Shown here: positions 53,707 to 62,104 of the stretch, one piece after another | Layout of the letters: each line of letters opens with the position of its first letter | Position numbering within the stretch: the first letter of the stretch is position 1 | Assembly (NCBI GenBank): GCA_905234275.1 | Contig: CAJOHD010000004.1 | Coordinates: forward strand, 243,264 to 307,263 | Reading direction: 5' to 3' | Length of the DNA stretch: 64,000 nucleotides | Origin: an uncultured Bacteroidales bacterium | Lineage (GTDB): Bacteria; Bacteroidota; Bacteroidia; Bacteroidales; F082 | Notes under the pieces: generated by a model | Databases searched by the model: none | What the model saw: the letters and a program-made list of their open reading frames with translations, nothing else | Told to the model about the DNA's origin: nothing | Made by a program: the position numbers and the translations under genes

Positions 53707-53800
53707 TTCTGTTATCACGCCTTTTTAGCATTGATTTTCAACAACTTACTTGAATTTTTCAAAAAATAATTATTTTTCGTGTTTGTAACGAAAAAAGTTG

Positions 53801-53808
53801 TATCTTTG
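53801..53808 (+). promoter_or_regulatory. -7 promoter box for the tRNA-Glu pair
   Basis: TATCTTTG, exact consensus, 24 nt upstream of the first tRNA. Confidence 0.65.
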
Positions 53809-53832
53809 CAGCACTTTTTCAAAGAAGAAGTT

Positions 53833-53906
53833 GGTCTCTTCGTCTAGTCTGGTTAGGACGTCAGGTTTTCATCCTGGTAACTCGGGTTCAAATCCCGGAG
53901 AGACTA
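53833..53906 (+). tRNA. tRNA-Glu (anticodon TTC), copy 1
   Basis: A 74-nt cloverleaf: acceptor GGTCTCT/AGAGACT, anticodon stem TCAGG/CCTGG with loop TTTTCAT (anticodon TTC), T-arm TCGGG-TTCAAAT-CCCGG. The terminal CCA is not encoded. Confidence 0.95.
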
Positions 53907-53918
53907 CAAAATCGAAGG

Positions 53919-53992
53919 GGTCTCTTCGTCTAGTCTGGTTAGGACGTCAGGTTTTCATCCTGGTAACTCGGGTTCAAATCCCGGAGAGACTA
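53919..53992 (+). tRNA. tRNA-Glu (anticodon TTC), copy 2
   Basis: Identical to copy 1 over all 74 nt, after a 12-nt spacer; the two are probably processed from one transcript. CCA not encoded. Confidence 0.95.
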
Positions 53993-54006
53993 CAAATTGA
54001 AAACGA

Positions 54007-54053
54007 AGTCAGAAAGCAGGTGGTGCACTAAGTGACCTGTAATCTGGCTTTTT
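54007..54053 (+). terminator. Terminator after the tRNA-Glu pair
   Basis: Interrupted stem: GTCAG and GCAGGT pair with ACCTG and CTGGC, followed by TTTTT. Confidence 0.6.
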
Positions 54054-54071
54054 CAGTTTTAAGATAAATCA

Positions 54072-54734
54072 ATGAAAACAACACTCTCGATCAAAAAAAA
54101 ATCGTCATCAAAATGCCTTTCAGCTCTGCTGATGGTGTTTTTTTTGTCTTTGTCGGGAGTACTTCACGCTCAAATAGATGAGAATCTGCACGCAGGTTTC
54201 CGCGGCGGTCTTGGAATGTCAACGTTATCAGGATTTGAGAACAACGGACTGAATCTGGGCTTCACCGGCGGTGTTTGCGCACAATACAACATTATGAAAA
54301 ACCAAGACATCCTGACCGAGATTTATTACTCGACGGGAGGTCAGCTTTCGCAACAATGGACCGACAACAGCTCCGAGCAGCTCAAAATCTATAGCAAATA
54401 CAACCTACATTATATTAATATACCGTTCATCTACCAGTATTATTTTACTGATATCCTCGGCGTTGAGGCTGGAACCAACTTCAGCTTTTGCTTTAGCGGC
54501 TCAATGAAGACAAAGATAGGCAACAACGGCTGGCAAAAGACTGACTTTGGTAAAAGCGACTACAACTCCTTCGATTTCGGTCTGATTATCGGCGTTTTTA
54601 CAAGCAATCTGCTACAATACGAAGATGTTTTCGTCAGTTTGAGAGCATATTTCGGCTTTCTTGACGTAGTAAAAAACGTTGGTTCAAACAAAAACGTCAG
54701 CATTCAGGTGAGCGTCGGTTACATGCTTTTCTAA
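54072..54734 (+). CDS. Outer membrane beta-barrel protein (OMP_b-brl_2-like)
   Basis: A 220-residue exported protein. The signal peptide is unusually long and basic (MKTTLSIKKKSSSKCLSALL to GVLHAQ, about 33 residues). The mature part is a small eight-strand-like barrel: AGFRGGLGMSTLSGFENNGL, LGFTGGVCAQYNIM, INIPFIYQYYFTDILGVEAG, ending VSIQVSVGYMLF with the terminal Phe typical of outer membrane proteins. Function unknown. Follows the tRNA genes; ends 1 bp before lplA. Confidence 0.78.
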   Translation: MKTTLSIKKKSSSKCLSALLMVFFLSLSGVLHAQIDENLHAGFRGGLGMSTLSGFENNGLNLGFTGGVCAQYNIMKNQDILTEIYYSTGGQLSQQWTDNSSEQLKIYSKYNLHYINIPFIYQYYFTDILGVEAGTNFSFCFSGSMKTKIGNNGWQKTDFGKSDYNSFDFGLIIGVFTSNLLQYEDVFVSLRAYFGFLDVVKNVGSNKNVSIQVSVGYMLF

Positions 54735-54735
54735 A

Positions 54736-55692
54736 ATGAATCCAAGAATTCAATTAATTATTGGTAATCAATACAATCCGCATCTGAATCTTGCGGTTGA
54801 AAGTTCGATATTAGATGAAGGTGACCCTGAAGTCGTCACCATGTTTTTGTGGAAAAACCAGCAGACGGTGGTTTATGGCTACAACCAGAACCCGTTCACG
54901 GAATGCAATGTGGAACTGCTGCTCTCGGAGGGTGGTTACGCCGCCCGCCGCCGTACCGGCGGCGGCGCGGTCTATCATGATCTCGGCAATTTGAATTTCT
55001 CTTTCGTGGCAAACAAAAAACACTACGATGTCACAAAGCAAATGAACGTCATCAGGACAGCTTTGAGATATTTTGGTTTGGAAGCAGAGGTTTCAGGTCG
55101 TAACGACATCCTTTTCGAAGGTCGTAAATTCTCCGGAAACGCCTTTGGAATCTACAAAGACAGAAGACTACACCACGGCACTATCCTGATTAAAACCGAC
55201 GGCGAAAGACTGGCAAAATATCTGAAGGTGAACCCTGCCAAACTGCAGAAACATGGAGTGAAATCGGTGGCAAGCCGTATCATCAACCTCTCGGAAGTCG
55301 CAGATATCACTTCAAATTCGATTATGCCTTATCTTTCAAGAGCCTTTGAAGAAGTTTATGATGCAAAAGCCGAAGTCGTGGCATTCAACGACCTCCTCAC
55401 AGATAAAGTGCTGAAAACCAGAGACTTATTCGCATCCGACGAGTATCTCTTCGGCAAATGGCGTAACTTCCACGCAAAGAAAAGCGCACAGTTCTCATGG
55501 GGTTTGGTGGAACTCGACTTGCATGTCAACGAAGCAAAAGGCATCATCGAGAGCATTTCAATCGCCTCTGACGGTCTCGAGCCCGACCTGATTGACGAGA
55601 CCGAACGGTTATTAACAGGTGCAAGTATCAAAAAAGCCCCTGATTACGGTCAAAACGAGGTTGCAAAAGATATTGTCAGTCTTATTTATTAA
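54736..55692 (+). CDS. lplA: Lipoate-protein ligase
   Basis: A 318-residue ligase that attaches lipoate to E2 and H proteins. Signature RRTGGGAVYHDLGNLNFSFV, the lipoyl-adenylate segment GRNDILFEGRKFSGNAFGIY, HHGTILIKTD and the Lys-rich loop VKSVASRIINLSE. A C-terminal accessory domain (about 245-318) is present, so it is the bipartite full-length type and should activate free lipoate. It starts 1 bp after the barrel gene stop. Confidence 0.93.
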   Translation: MNPRIQLIIGNQYNPHLNLAVESSILDEGDPEVVTMFLWKNQQTVVYGYNQNPFTECNVELLLSEGGYAARRRTGGGAVYHDLGNLNFSFVANKKHYDVTKQMNVIRTALRYFGLEAEVSGRNDILFEGRKFSGNAFGIYKDRRLHHGTILIKTDGERLAKYLKVNPAKLQKHGVKSVASRIINLSEVADITSNSIMPYLSRAFEEVYDAKAEVVAFNDLLTDKVLKTRDLFASDEYLFGKWRNFHAKKSAQFSWGLVELDLHVNEAKGIIESISIASDGLEPDLIDETERLLTGASIKKAPDYGQNEVAKDIVSLIY

Positions 55693-55701
55693 GTATTCAT
55701 A

Positions 55702-55790
55702 AACATTAATTACCGTTAATTGACCATTAATTTTCATTATCATTTTTTAATTTATGATAATTAACGTCTAATTATATGGTAATTAATGTT
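55702..55790. repeat. Nested AT-rich inverted repeat
   Basis: Perfect 13-bp outer arms AACATTAATTACC (55702-55714) and GGTAATTAATGTT (55778-55790), plus an inner ATTATCA/TGATAAT pair (55736-55742, 55755-55761). The left half also has TTAATT every 10-11 nt. It occupies about half of the 183-bp gap between lplA and miaB and may act as a weak terminator. Confidence 0.7.
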
Positions 55791-55850
55791 AAAAAAGTTG
55801 AATAATGCTATTCTTTCCCAATATTTTGAATTTGATTGCGGAATATTATG

Positions 55851-55858
55851 TAATTTTG
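55851..55858 (+). promoter_or_regulatory. -7 promoter box for miaB
   Basis: TAATTTTG, exact consensus, 17 nt upstream of the ATG at 55876. Confidence 0.7.
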
Positions 55859-55875
55859 CAGCCAAATTTTAAGAG

Positions 55876-57264
55876 ATGAAGTATTTTTTACTGCCATTGG
55901 GCTGTCAGATGAACCGAAGCGACACAGAGCGCGTGCGTACTGTGCTGCACGGCATGGGGTTTACGGAGACTGACGAGGAAGAGGAAGCCACGATTTTGGG
56001 CGTGATAGCTTGTTCGGTGCGCCAGAAAGGCATCGACAAAGTGTATTCGCGCATCCTGAAATGGAACGAGATGAAGCAAAATCACAACTGCATTACCTTC
56101 GTATCGGGCTGCATCCTTCCTGCCGACCGTGAGCGTTTCGTCAAGCTCTTCGACCTCGTCTTCACCATGAACGAACTGCCTGATCTACCAGATATGATTA
56201 GGCAATACGGCGTTTTCATCCCGACAAAAGATGCCATCGAGCAAGAGCCGGTGTTCCCGTTGGTAGGCATACCTATCAATAGAAATGTCAACCCATCGGC
56301 AAACATGGACCGTTTCTGGGTCATCAACCCCGACCATCTCTCTGATTTTGAGGCGTTTATCCCGATTCAGAACGGCTGCAACAAATTCTGCACCTACTGC
56401 GCAGTGCCTTACACCAGAGGTCGCGAAGTGTCAAGAAAATCTGAAGATATCATCAATGAGCTGAAAGAACTCGTCGACAAAGGATATAAATCGATAACAT
56501 TGCTCGGACAAAACGTCAATTCGTATGGTCTGGACAAGAAAGGCGAAGAGATTAATTTTGCGGAACTGCTCAGAAGAATTGGCACTTACGGCGATGCGAG
56601 CGGTAAAGAATTCTGGGTTTACTTCACCTCACCGCATCCGCGCGACATGAGCGACGAAGTGATTGAAGTAATCTCGCAATATAAATGCCTCGGTAAGCAG
56701 ATTCACCTGCCTATACAGTCTGGCGACGACAACATGCTGCAGCGCATGAACCGCAAGCACACACTTGAGGATTATCGTCATATCATCCACACAATCAGAC
56801 GATTACTGCCTGAAGCGACGATTTTCACTGATATCATCGTGGGATTCACCGGCGAGACCGAGGAAGAATTCGAGAATTCGCGCAAGGCGATGGAAGAATT
56901 CAAATATAACATGGCCTATATCGCACAATACAGCGTGCGTCCGGGTGCCGTCGCCTCCTCATGGGCTGACGACGTGCCGAAAGCCAAGAAACGCGAGCGT
57001 TATCATATCCTCACCGATGAACTGATGAAGCACTCACTCGTTTATAATCAAGGACTTATCGGCAAGACCCAGAAGGTGTTAGTAACAGGTTACGACCGCA
57101 AAAACGGCTATCTGACCGGCCACACCGAAGGTAAAATCGTCATCAGATTCCAGTCGCGCGACAAGAGCCTGATTGGTCAAATCGTGACAGTGAAAGTGAC
57201 AAGTGCCACAGCGCTTTCGATTGAAGGAACACTCCTCCCCGTCATTTCGAGCGTAACGAAGTGA
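55876..57264 (+). CDS. miaB: MiaB-type tRNA-A37 methylthiotransferase (atypical N-terminus)
   Basis: A 462-residue radical-SAM methylthiotransferase that makes ms2i6A37 in tRNA. N-terminal UPF0004 domain with cluster Cys in PLGCQMNRSDTE, VIACSVRQKG and VSGCILPADR; radical-SAM CxxxCxxC in GCNKFCTYCAVPYTRGREVS; MiaB signature LGQNVNSYGL; TRAM domain (about 385-450). Usual bacterial MiaB has NTCSVRENA and GCMAQ at the second and third Cys; this one resembles the form I associate with Patescibacteria-type MiaB. The last eight residues (PVISSVTK) and stop are encoded by interspersed repeat copy B. Confidence 0.88.
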   Translation: MKYFLLPLGCQMNRSDTERVRTVLHGMGFTETDEEEEATILGVIACSVRQKGIDKVYSRILKWNEMKQNHNCITFVSGCILPADRERFVKLFDLVFTMNELPDLPDMIRQYGVFIPTKDAIEQEPVFPLVGIPINRNVNPSANMDRFWVINPDHLSDFEAFIPIQNGCNKFCTYCAVPYTRGREVSRKSEDIINELKELVDKGYKSITLLGQNVNSYGLDKKGEEINFAELLRRIGTYGDASGKEFWVYFTSPHPRDMSDEVIEVISQYKCLGKQIHLPIQSGDDNMLQRMNRKHTLEDYRHIIHTIRRLLPEATIFTDIIVGFTGETEEEFENSRKAMEEFKYNMAYIAQYSVRPGAVASSWADDVPKAKKRERYHILTDELMKHSLVYNQGLIGKTQKVLVTGYDRKNGYLTGHTEGKIVIRFQSRDKSLIGQIVTVKVTSATALSIEGTLLPVISSVTK

Positions 57265-57278
57265 AGTCGAGAAATCTC
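57237..57278 (+). repeat. Interspersed repeat, copy B
   Basis: A 42-bp element beginning CCCCGTCATTTCGAGCG and ending GAAGTCGAGAAATCTC. It encodes the miaB C-terminus and stop, then ends 9 nt before the ATG of mtaB at 57288. Confidence 0.85.
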
Positions 57279-57287
57279 ATAAAAACA

Positions 57288-58574
57288 ATGAAAATCGCCT
57301 TTAAGACTCTCGGTTGCCGCTTAAACCTCTACGAGACCGATGCCCTCGCGTCACAGTTCAAGGAGACAGGTTACGACGTGGTGGAAAACGACGCAGATGC
57401 TGACATTTACGTTGTGAACACCTGCACCGTGACCAACCAGAGTGACCAGAAATGTCGGCAGGCCTTCAACCAGATCAGGCGTTCCCACCCTACCGCCATC
57501 ATCGCCGCAATGGGATGCATGGTCAACCACAGAAAACAAGAAATGCTCGATTTAGGCGTTATCGATTACGCCATCGACAATGAGAGAAAATACGCGCTTT
57601 TCAGTATCATCGACAGTCATGTCAAAGGCGAAGTCGTTGACCCTGAAGGTTTTGACAAAGATTTATTCAGCTACCGTCCCGCTTACAGCACTTTCCACAC
57701 CCGCAGTTTGATTAAGATTCACGACGGCTGCAATAACTTCTGCTCGTACTGCATCATCCCCAACGTGCGAGGCAGAGCCACGAGCCGTCCCGCTGAGGAG
57801 ATTTACGAAAACATCAGAAATGTTGTCGCACATGGCTTTAAAGAAGTCGTCCTCACAGGCGTCAACATGGGGCGTTATCGGTATCAAGACGTTGATTTTG
57901 AGCATCTTATCGAAAATATTTTAAAGATCGATGGCGATTACAGAGTTCGCATTTCATCCATCGAGCCTGACAATTTCAGCGACCGTTTTTTGAGTTTATT
58001 TGACAACCCGAAACTCGCTCCGCACATGCATATCTGCCTTCAGAGCGGTGCCGAAAACACTTTGAAAGAGATGCACAGGCACTACACCGCAGCGCAGTTC
58101 AAGGAAATGTGTAATCGCATCAAGTCAGCCATTCCAGATTTCAATATAACAACCGACGTGATTGTTGGCTTCCCAGGAGAAACAGAATCTGAATTCTTAG
58201 AGAGCTCCGAGCTGTGTAAATCAATAGGCTTCAGCCACATACACACTTTCAAATATTCAATTCGGACTGGCACTAAGGCTGCAACGATGCCAAATCAAGT
58301 TCCAGAATCAATAAAAACTGAGCGCAGCGCCATCATCCGACAGATTTCGGCAGAAAACAAGATAAAATATTTCAATCAGATGCTCGGCAAGCCTCAGAAA
58401 ATGCTCATCGAGCGAGTGATGGCAGATGGAACGGCAAGAGGCTACGGCGAGAATTACATTCCGTTAAGGTTAAAAGGTAAGAATCTGGAAAAGAACACGT
58501 TCGTTGATGTGGTGTTGGATGACATTATTAATAAAGGTGACAATTCGGAAATGAACGCTACCATTAAAGGTTGA
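57288..58574 (+). CDS. mtaB: Threonylcarbamoyladenosine tRNA methylthiotransferase
   Basis: A 428-residue MtaB, which converts t6A37 to ms2t6A. Seen: FKTLGCRLNLYETDALA, VVNTCTVTNQSDQKCRQAF, AMGCMVNHRKQE (three N-terminal cluster Cys), and radical-SAM Cys in GCNNFCSYCIIPNVRGRATS. The GCRLN form and VNTCTVT separate it from MiaB. ATG 57288 is preferred to GTG 57261, which lies inside the repeat. Likely cotranscribed with miaB through the repeat. Confidence 0.93.
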   Translation: MKIAFKTLGCRLNLYETDALASQFKETGYDVVENDADADIYVVNTCTVTNQSDQKCRQAFNQIRRSHPTAIIAAMGCMVNHRKQEMLDLGVIDYAIDNERKYALFSIIDSHVKGEVVDPEGFDKDLFSYRPAYSTFHTRSLIKIHDGCNNFCSYCIIPNVRGRATSRPAEEIYENIRNVVAHGFKEVVLTGVNMGRYRYQDVDFEHLIENILKIDGDYRVRISSIEPDNFSDRFLSLFDNPKLAPHMHICLQSGAENTLKEMHRHYTAAQFKEMCNRIKSAIPDFNITTDVIVGFPGETESEFLESSELCKSIGFSHIHTFKYSIRTGTKAATMPNQVPESIKTERSAIIRQISAENKIKYFNQMLGKPQKMLIERVMADGTARGYGENYIPLRLKGKNLEKNTFVDVVLDDIINKGDNSEMNATIKG

Positions 58575-58616
58575 AAAATTTTTTAAAAATTTTGTTTTTT
58601 GTATTCAAAAATGTTG

Positions 58617-58624
58617 TAATTTTG
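58617..58624 (+). promoter_or_regulatory. -7 promoter box for rpsT
   Basis: TAATTTTG, exact consensus, 46 nt upstream of the ATG at 58671. Confidence 0.7.
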
Positions 58625-58670
58625 CAGTCCGAAAAATTGATAAAGAAAAAAATAAAATTTAGATAATAAA

Positions 58671-58925
58671 ATGGCAAATCACAAATCTTCACTGAAGAGA
58701 ATCCGTCAGACAGAAAACAGACGTTTACACAACCGCTTCTATGCTAGAGCGATGCGTTCAGCTGTTAGAAGCTTCAGAGCTTTAACAGACAAGAGCGAAG
58801 CTGAATCAAAGCTTTCAGAAATGTACAAAACTATTGACCGTGTGGCAAAACGTGGTATCATCCACCGCAACAAAGCCGCTAACTTGAAGTCAAAACTTGC
58901 ACACTTCACAGCTAAATTAGCATAA
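58671..58925 (+). CDS. rpsT: 30S ribosomal protein S20
   Basis: An 84-residue S20: MANHKSSLKRIRQTENRRLH start and the helix-bundle composition with KRGIIHRNKAANLKSKL are diagnostic. Binds the 5' and 3' minor domains of 16S rRNA. Monocistronic, with a promoter and a hairpin just after it. Confidence 0.98.
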   Translation: MANHKSSLKRIRQTENRRLHNRFYARAMRSAVRSFRALTDKSEAESKLSEMYKTIDRVAKRGIIHRNKAANLKSKLAHFTAKLA

Positions 58926-58947
58926 TTTTATTAGAAAAATATCGACG

Positions 58948-58975
58948 AAGTTCTTCCTGTCCGCAGGGAGAACTT
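58948..58975 (+). terminator. Hairpin between rpsT and radC
   Basis: A 12-bp stem AAGTTCTTCCTG / CAGGGAGAACTT (one G-T pair) with loop TCCG, extended by CGAC/GTCG outside. Only four T follow, so termination may be partial. Confidence 0.65.
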
Positions 58976-58996
58976 TTGTCGTATAAACCAAAAGAC

Positions 58997-59692
58997 ATGA
59001 AGCCAAACACAATCCAGTCGATAAAAAACTGGGCGACAGAAGACCGCCCACGCGAAAAAATGCTCGAGAAAGGACGCGAAGCCCTCTCCGATGCCGAACT
59101 CATCGCAATCTTAATAGGCTCAGGCAACAGCCACGAGTCAGCAGTTGGTTTGTCGAGACGAATCCTGAGAGACGTCGGAGATAACCTGATTCAGCTTTCG
59201 CAACTGAACATCAACGACTTAATGGTTTACAACGGCATTGGCGAGGCAAAAGCGATAAGCATAGTAGCCGCCTTGGAACTTGGACGACGCCGGCGTTTTG
59301 CAGAAGTGGCACAACAGCCAAAAATTAAAAACAGCAAAGATGCTTTCGAGTTTTTCTATATGCGGATAGCCGACATCGAACACGAACAGTTTTGGGTGAT
59401 GCTACTCAACCCGGCTAACAAGGTGATAAAATTAGTGAAAGTCAGCGACGGAGGCATCAACGGTACATCTGCCGACCCGAAGCGCATCTTTAAAACAGCC
59501 TTGGAAAATAACGCCACCGCGTTGATGCTGTGCCACAACCACCCTTCCGGAAACGTGTTGCCGAGCGACCGCGACAAAGCCCTCACACGCAACCTCGTGA
59601 ATGGCGGAAAACTTCTGGAAATAAAAATTTTAGATCATATTATCATTGGTATCGATAAATATTTTAGTTTTGCAGATTCAGGATTGATATGA
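58997..59692 (+). CDS. radC: RadC/JAB-domain protein
   Basis: A 231-residue RadC-family protein. N-terminal helix-hairpin-helix region (LIQLSQLNINDLMVYNGIGE) and C-terminal MPN+/JAMM domain with the metal-binding CHNHPSGNVLPSDRDK. Historically named for DNA repair, but the biochemical role is not firmly established. ATG 58997 is chosen; an in-frame TTG at 58976 lies immediately against the rpsT hairpin. Stop overlaps the wecB start (ATGA). Confidence 0.92.
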   Translation: MKPNTIQSIKNWATEDRPREKMLEKGREALSDAELIAILIGSGNSHESAVGLSRRILRDVGDNLIQLSQLNINDLMVYNGIGEAKAISIVAALELGRRRRFAEVAQQPKIKNSKDAFEFFYMRIADIEHEQFWVMLLNPANKVIKLVKVSDGGINGTSADPKRIFKTALENNATALMLCHNHPSGNVLPSDRDKALTRNLVNGGKLLEIKILDHIIIGIDKYFSFADSGLI

Positions 59693-60825
59693 AAATAGTA
59701 ACAGTGATCGGGGCAAGACCCCAGATAATTAAGGCGGCGGCGTTAAGTCGCGCGATAAAAGAACACTTCGGAAAAGAGGTTCAGGAAGTGATTGTGCACA
59801 CCGGTCAGCACTACGACGACAACATGTCGCAGGTGTTTTTCGACGAATTGGGCATACCGGCACCTAATTATAATTTAGGCGTGGGCTCGGCATCGCATGG
59901 CGTGCAGACAGCAAGAATGATTGAGGGAATCGAAGATATTCTGTTAAAGGAGAAGCCAGATTATCTTGTGCTTTACGGTGACACCAACTCAACTTTAGCA
60001 GGCGCTGTGGCAGCTTCCAAGATTCATATTCCGATAGTGCACATTGAGGCGGGACTGCGGTCTTTCAACAAGTCGATGCCGGAAGAGATAAACCGCATCT
60101 GCTGCGACCACTGCTCTACTCTGCTCTTCTCGCCTACTGCTACTGGCTTCAAAAACCTTATCAATGAGGGATTTAATCCTGATAATAAGCGCAAATTCAC
60201 CATCGACAATCCGGGAATATATCATTGCGGCGATGTGATGTACGACAATAGCAAATATTTCGCCAATATTGCAGATAAGAAATCTCAAATTCTTGATAAA
60301 GAAAGACTTAGGGGTATTGATTACGTGCTTTGCACCATCCATCGCGACAACAACACCGACCAATCTGAAAGGCTGAATGCCATTTTCAAAGCATTACTGA
60401 AGATTTCTGAAAGCAAAATGGTGGTTTTACCTTTGCATCCAAGAACATCTAAGTTATTGAATGTCAATCTTGAGAAGTCATTATTAGACAAGATCACAAA
60501 TAATCCAAACATCAAAGTTTTGCCTCCGGCATCGTTTTTGGACATGATAGTTCTGGAGCGTCACGCTCAGATGGTCGTCACCGATTCGGGCGGTGTTCAG
60601 AAAGAAGCGTTTTTCTTCCAGAAGCCATGCCTCATTTTAAGGACCGAGACTGAGTGGAAGGAGATCGTGGAATGCGGAGCCGCATTAATCACTGATGCTG
60701 ACGAAGAGCGCATCATAAAATCTTTCAACAATTACATGGAAAATCCGCCGCATAAATTCCCTGAAATTTTCGGTGATGGCAAAGCTGCGGAATTCATTTG
60801 CAAAGAAATGTTGGAAAATTTTTAA
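59689..60825 (+). CDS. wecB: UDP-N-acetylglucosamine 2-epimerase (non-hydrolysing)
   Basis: A 378-residue GT-B-like epimerase making UDP-ManNAc for surface polysaccharides. Motifs: TVIGARPQIIKAAALSRAI, VHTGQHYDDNMSQVFFDELG, LVLYGDTNSTLAGAVAA, VHIEAGLRSFNKSMPEEINR and TDSGGVQKEAFFFQKPCLIL. All catalytic regions are intact. No glycan gene cluster adjoins it, so the polysaccharide served is unknown. Coupled to radC by a 4-bp overlap. Confidence 0.96.
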   Translation: MKIVTVIGARPQIIKAAALSRAIKEHFGKEVQEVIVHTGQHYDDNMSQVFFDELGIPAPNYNLGVGSASHGVQTARMIEGIEDILLKEKPDYLVLYGDTNSTLAGAVAASKIHIPIVHIEAGLRSFNKSMPEEINRICCDHCSTLLFSPTATGFKNLINEGFNPDNKRKFTIDNPGIYHCGDVMYDNSKYFANIADKKSQILDKERLRGIDYVLCTIHRDNNTDQSERLNAIFKALLKISESKMVVLPLHPRTSKLLNVNLEKSLLDKITNNPNIKVLPPASFLDMIVLERHAQMVVTDSGGVQKEAFFFQKPCLILRTETEWKEIVECGAALITDADEERIIKSFNNYMENPPHKFPEIFGDGKAAEFICKEMLENF

Positions 60826-60854
60826 AAAAGTGTTGTACATATTGAAAATTTTAG

Positions 60855-60862
60855 TATTTTTG
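60855..60862 (+). promoter_or_regulatory. Promoter of the rpsF-rpsR-rplI operon
   Basis: TATTTTTG -7 box with TTG at 60833-60835 placed 19 nt upstream as the -33 element, the best complete promoter in the window. The leader to ATG 60925 is about 55 nt; I saw no clear S6:S18-binding autoregulatory motif. Confidence 0.75.
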
Positions 60863-60924
60863 CACACTTAAAAGTAAACAACATTAAGTATAACGTAATT
60901 ATTTAATAATCAACAAATTAAATT

Positions 60925-61275
60925 ATGAATCAGTACGAAACCGTTTTCATTTTAACTCCCGTTTTGTCTGAAGAACAGATGAAGGAAGCGGTAGCAAAAT
61001 TCGAGAACCTGCTCACAAGCAACGGAGCAGAGATCGTTTTCAAGGATTTCTGGGGCATGCGTAAGCTCGCCTATCCTATTCAAAAGAAATCTTCAGGATT
61101 CTATCAGCTGATAGAATACAAAGCTGAAGGCAATGTTATCGAGACTTTGGAGACAGAGTTGAAGCGTGACGAGCGCGTCATCCGTTTCCTGACAGTGAAA
61201 CTTGACAAACACGCTGTTGCTTACAACGAGAAGAAACGTCGTAAAGCAGCTGAAGCAGCAGAACAAGCCAACTAA
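60925..61275 (+). CDS. rpsF: 30S ribosomal protein S6
   Basis: A 116-residue S6 ([40 protein letters not shown]). Forms a heterodimer with S18 on the 30S platform; rpsR follows directly. The C-terminal Lys/Arg/Ala-rich tail ([15 protein letters not shown]) is usual. Confidence 0.98.
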   Translation: MNQYETVFILTPVLSEEQMKEAVAKFENLLTSNGAEIVFKDFWGMRKLAYPIQKKSSGFYQLIEYKAEGNVIETLETELKRDERVIRFLTVKLDKHAVAYNEKKRRKAAEAAEQAN

Positions 61276-61302
61276 TTGTTTAACATTTAAATTTTGAATG
61301 AT

Positions 61303-61572
61303 ATGGCACAACCTAACACAGACATCAAATATTTGACTCCTATAGCAGTCGATACAAAGAAGAAAAAATATTGCCGTTTCAAAAAGAACCGCATCAAATA
61401 CATCGATTATAAAGATGCAGATTTCTTGTTGAGATTTGTGAACGAGCAGGGTAAGATTTTACCACGCCGCATCACCGGTACATCAACAAAATACCAGAGA
61501 AAGGTCGCTCAGGCTGTCAAGAGAGCTCGCCACCTTGCTTTGATGCCGTACTTAGCTGATTGTTTGAAATAA
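61303..61572 (+). CDS. rpsR: 30S ribosomal protein S18
   Basis: An 89-residue S18: core [20 protein letters not shown] and the C-terminal [19 protein letters not shown]. One Cys only, so no zinc ribbon. ATG 61303 is used; an in-frame TTG at 61294 is less likely. Partner of S6. Confidence 0.98.
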   Translation: MAQPNTDIKYLTPIAVDTKKKKYCRFKKNRIKYIDYKDADFLLRFVNEQGKILPRRITGTSTKYQRKVAQAVKRARHLALMPYLADCLK

Positions 61573-61576
61573 TAAG

Positions 61577-61582
61577 AGGAGG
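61577..61582 (+). promoter_or_regulatory. Strong Shine-Dalgarno site before rplI
   Basis: AGGAGG 8 nt before the ATG at 61591. Nearly all other starts in this window lack such a site, as is usual in Bacteroidetes. Confidence 0.75.
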
Positions 61583-61590
61583 ACAGACAC

Positions 61591-62040
61591 ATGGAAATTA
61601 TTCTTACACAGGACGTTAAAAATTTGGGATACAAAAACGACATCGTCAACGTTAAACCAGGTTACGCACGTAACTTCTTGATCCCACAGGGCATGGCTAT
61701 CCTCGCAACAGAATCAGCACGCAAAGTTTTGGCTGAGAACATGCGCCAGCAGGCTTACAAACAGGAGAAGATTAAGAAAGAAGCTCAGGAACTCGCAACA
61801 GTTCTCGAAGGTCTTTCACTCCGCATCCCTGCAAAAGCAGCTTCAACAGGCAAGATCTACGGTTCAGTTAACAACGTTCAGATTGCTAACGCTATCAAAG
61901 AAGCCAAAGGCATCGAGATCGACCGTAAGCACATCCTCGTTGATGACGACACTATTAAAGAAGTCGGTAACTACAAAGCAAAAGTGCGCCTCCACAAAGA
62001 CGTCACAGTTGAAATCAGCTTTGAAGTTTTCGCTGAATAA
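61591..62040 (+). CDS. rplI: 50S ribosomal protein L9
   Basis: A 149-residue L9: N-terminal domain MEIILTQDVKNLGYKNDIVN then VKPGYARNFLIPQGMA, the long connecting helix (about 45-75) and the C-terminal domain with GKIYGSVNNVQIANAIKEAK. Complete. Last gene of rpsF-rpsR-rplI, followed by a terminator. Confidence 0.98.
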   Translation: MEIILTQDVKNLGYKNDIVNVKPGYARNFLIPQGMAILATESARKVLAENMRQQAYKQEKIKKEAQELATVLEGLSLRIPAKAASTGKIYGSVNNVQIANAIKEAKGIEIDRKHILVDDDTIKEVGNYKAKVRLHKDVTVEISFEVFAE

Positions 62041-62061
62041 TAAGCAATATTTGCAATAGTT

Positions 62062-62096
62062 AAAAAGCCGAGGAATTAACGTTCTTCGGCTTTTTT
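62062..62096 (+). terminator. Terminator of the rpsF-rpsR-rplI operon
   Basis: Stem AAAAGCCGAGGAA / TTCTTCGGCTTTT with loop TTAACG, followed by T residues. Confidence 0.9.
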
Positions 62097-62104
62097 CAAC
62101 TCAA

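Noticed and set aside
53833..53992. tRNA-Glu pair as an integration site
   Set aside because: No integrase gene or partial tRNA copy nearby; two identical tandem tRNAs are adequately explained by duplication.
55876..58574. miaB and mtaB as a recent tandem duplication
   Set aside because: They carry distinct family signatures (GQNVNSY with AVPYTRGRE against GCRLN with VNTCTVT) and belong to ancient separate subfamilies.
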